Assembly: GCA_026397895.1 (NCBI GenBank)
Contig: JAPLTZ010000070.1
Coordinates: 1-5,976, forward strand
Direction: 5' to 3'
Source: Verrucomicrobiota bacterium
GTDB taxonomy: Bacteria > Verrucomicrobiota > Verrucomicrobiia > Limisphaerales > JAFMIX01
Length of the DNA: 5,976 nt
The translations under genes were made by a program, and so were the position numbers. Shown piece by piece: positions 5,748 through 5,976 of this stretch (its first letter is position 1; every line of letters begins with the position of its first letter). Under the pieces are notes generated by a model. The model had not been told where the DNA came from. It saw nothing but the letters and a program-made list of their open reading frames with translations, and made no database searches.

Positions 5748-5976
5748 TTCTTTGCCCCCGCCAACTCTTCCTCGAAATCCACAATCTCTTTGATCTGCGC
5801 CAAGAACCAGCGGTCAATCTTCGTGAGGTTGAAAATCTCCTCGATGGTGAAGCCGGCGCGCAGGGCGTGGCGGATGAAGAAGATGCGTTCGGCGTTGGGC
5901 ACACTCAGCTTGCGGCTGATGACGTCGCGCGGGAGGATGTCGCGGTCGCCATAGACTTCCGTGCCGATGCGCCAGG
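5744..5976 (-). CDS. carB: Carbamoyl-phosphate synthase large chain, N-terminal half (end of gene; start lies beyond the window)
   Basis: CarB makes carbamoyl phosphate from bicarbonate, ATP and glutamine-derived ammonia for arginine and pyrimidine synthesis. The 76 residues seen include KLSVPNAERIFFIRHALRAG, FTIEEIFNLTKIDRWFLAQI and KEIVDFEEELAGAKN, then TGA. The PNxERIFxIRxAxxAG and NLTxIDRWFLxQIxE motifs belong to the oligomerisation region just after the first (carboxyphosphate) ATP-grasp half, around residues 440-485 of the roughly 1070-residue E. coli protein. The gene therefore ends at about the midpoint. The other two frames after the stop show no CarB-like continuation (next come LKRKGFAD-type sequences in full-length CarB), so it is not a simple frameshift. 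Either carB is split into two genes, as known in Aquifex and Methanocaldococcus, or it is truncated. The second half is not in the window. Confidence 0.88.
   Translation of the reverse strand, partial: WRIGTEVYGDRDILPRDVISRKLSVPNAERIFFIRHALRAGFTIEEIFNLTKIDRWFLAQIKEIVDFEEELAGAKN

Noticed and set aside
5724..5954. 76-codon plus-strand frame at the right edge
   Set aside because: It is antisense to the clear carB coding sequence.

Overview
The window looks like a high-GC chromosome fragment from the Verrucomicrobiota, probably a Pedosphaera/Limisphaera-type lineage. This is an inference. It rests on the gene sequences and on a style of intergenic DNA I associate with that phylum: short fixed boxes next to variable hairpins, whose chance translations give strings such as DCGGKRSATPL. 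No rRNA or other marker gene is present to prove it. Most starts lack a clear Shine-Dalgarno sequence, so several starts were chosen by family alignment.

Layout, left to right. (1) Positions 1-372, minus strand, hold the front of a kdp potassium-uptake operon: a 33-residue one-helix protein, then KdpF (27 residues), then the N-terminus of KdpA running off the left edge. A perfect CTTAAC-N5-CTTAAC direct repeat with an 11-bp period lies just upstream and is a good candidate for a KdpE/OmpR-family site. (2) Positions 579-2417, plus strand, encode the complete translational GTPase TypA/BipA, with an extended -10 promoter in front and a strong hairpin terminator behind. (3) Positions 2502-3239, minus strand, encode the ribosome-assembly GTPase EngB (YihA/YsxC), convergent with typA and carrying an unusual proline-rich and basic C-terminal tail. 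(4) Positions 3240-3460 are a divergent intergenic region packed with four palindromes. (5) Positions 3461-3898, plus strand, encode a small YkgJ-type cysteine-cluster metal-binding protein. (6) Positions 3899-5036, about 1.1 kb, contain no convincing gene. They start with a degenerate 21-bp minisatellite and continue as a dense array of at least ten inverted repeats from several recurring families. Two copies show a compensatory base-pair change, and one segment folds as a three-way junction. (7) Positions 5037-5747, minus strand, encode a TPR lipoprotein of lower GC, overlapping by the sequence TTGA the stop codon of (8) a CarB N-terminal-half gene (5744-5976, minus strand, entering from the right) that stops at about the midpoint of normal CarB.

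Functionally the genes are housekeeping: potassium homeostasis, ribosome-associated GTPases and pyrimidine/arginine precursor synthesis. The most unusual points are the structured repeat array, the apparently split carB, and the small extra membrane protein leading the kdp operon. I see no defence system, CRISPR array, transposase or phage gene.
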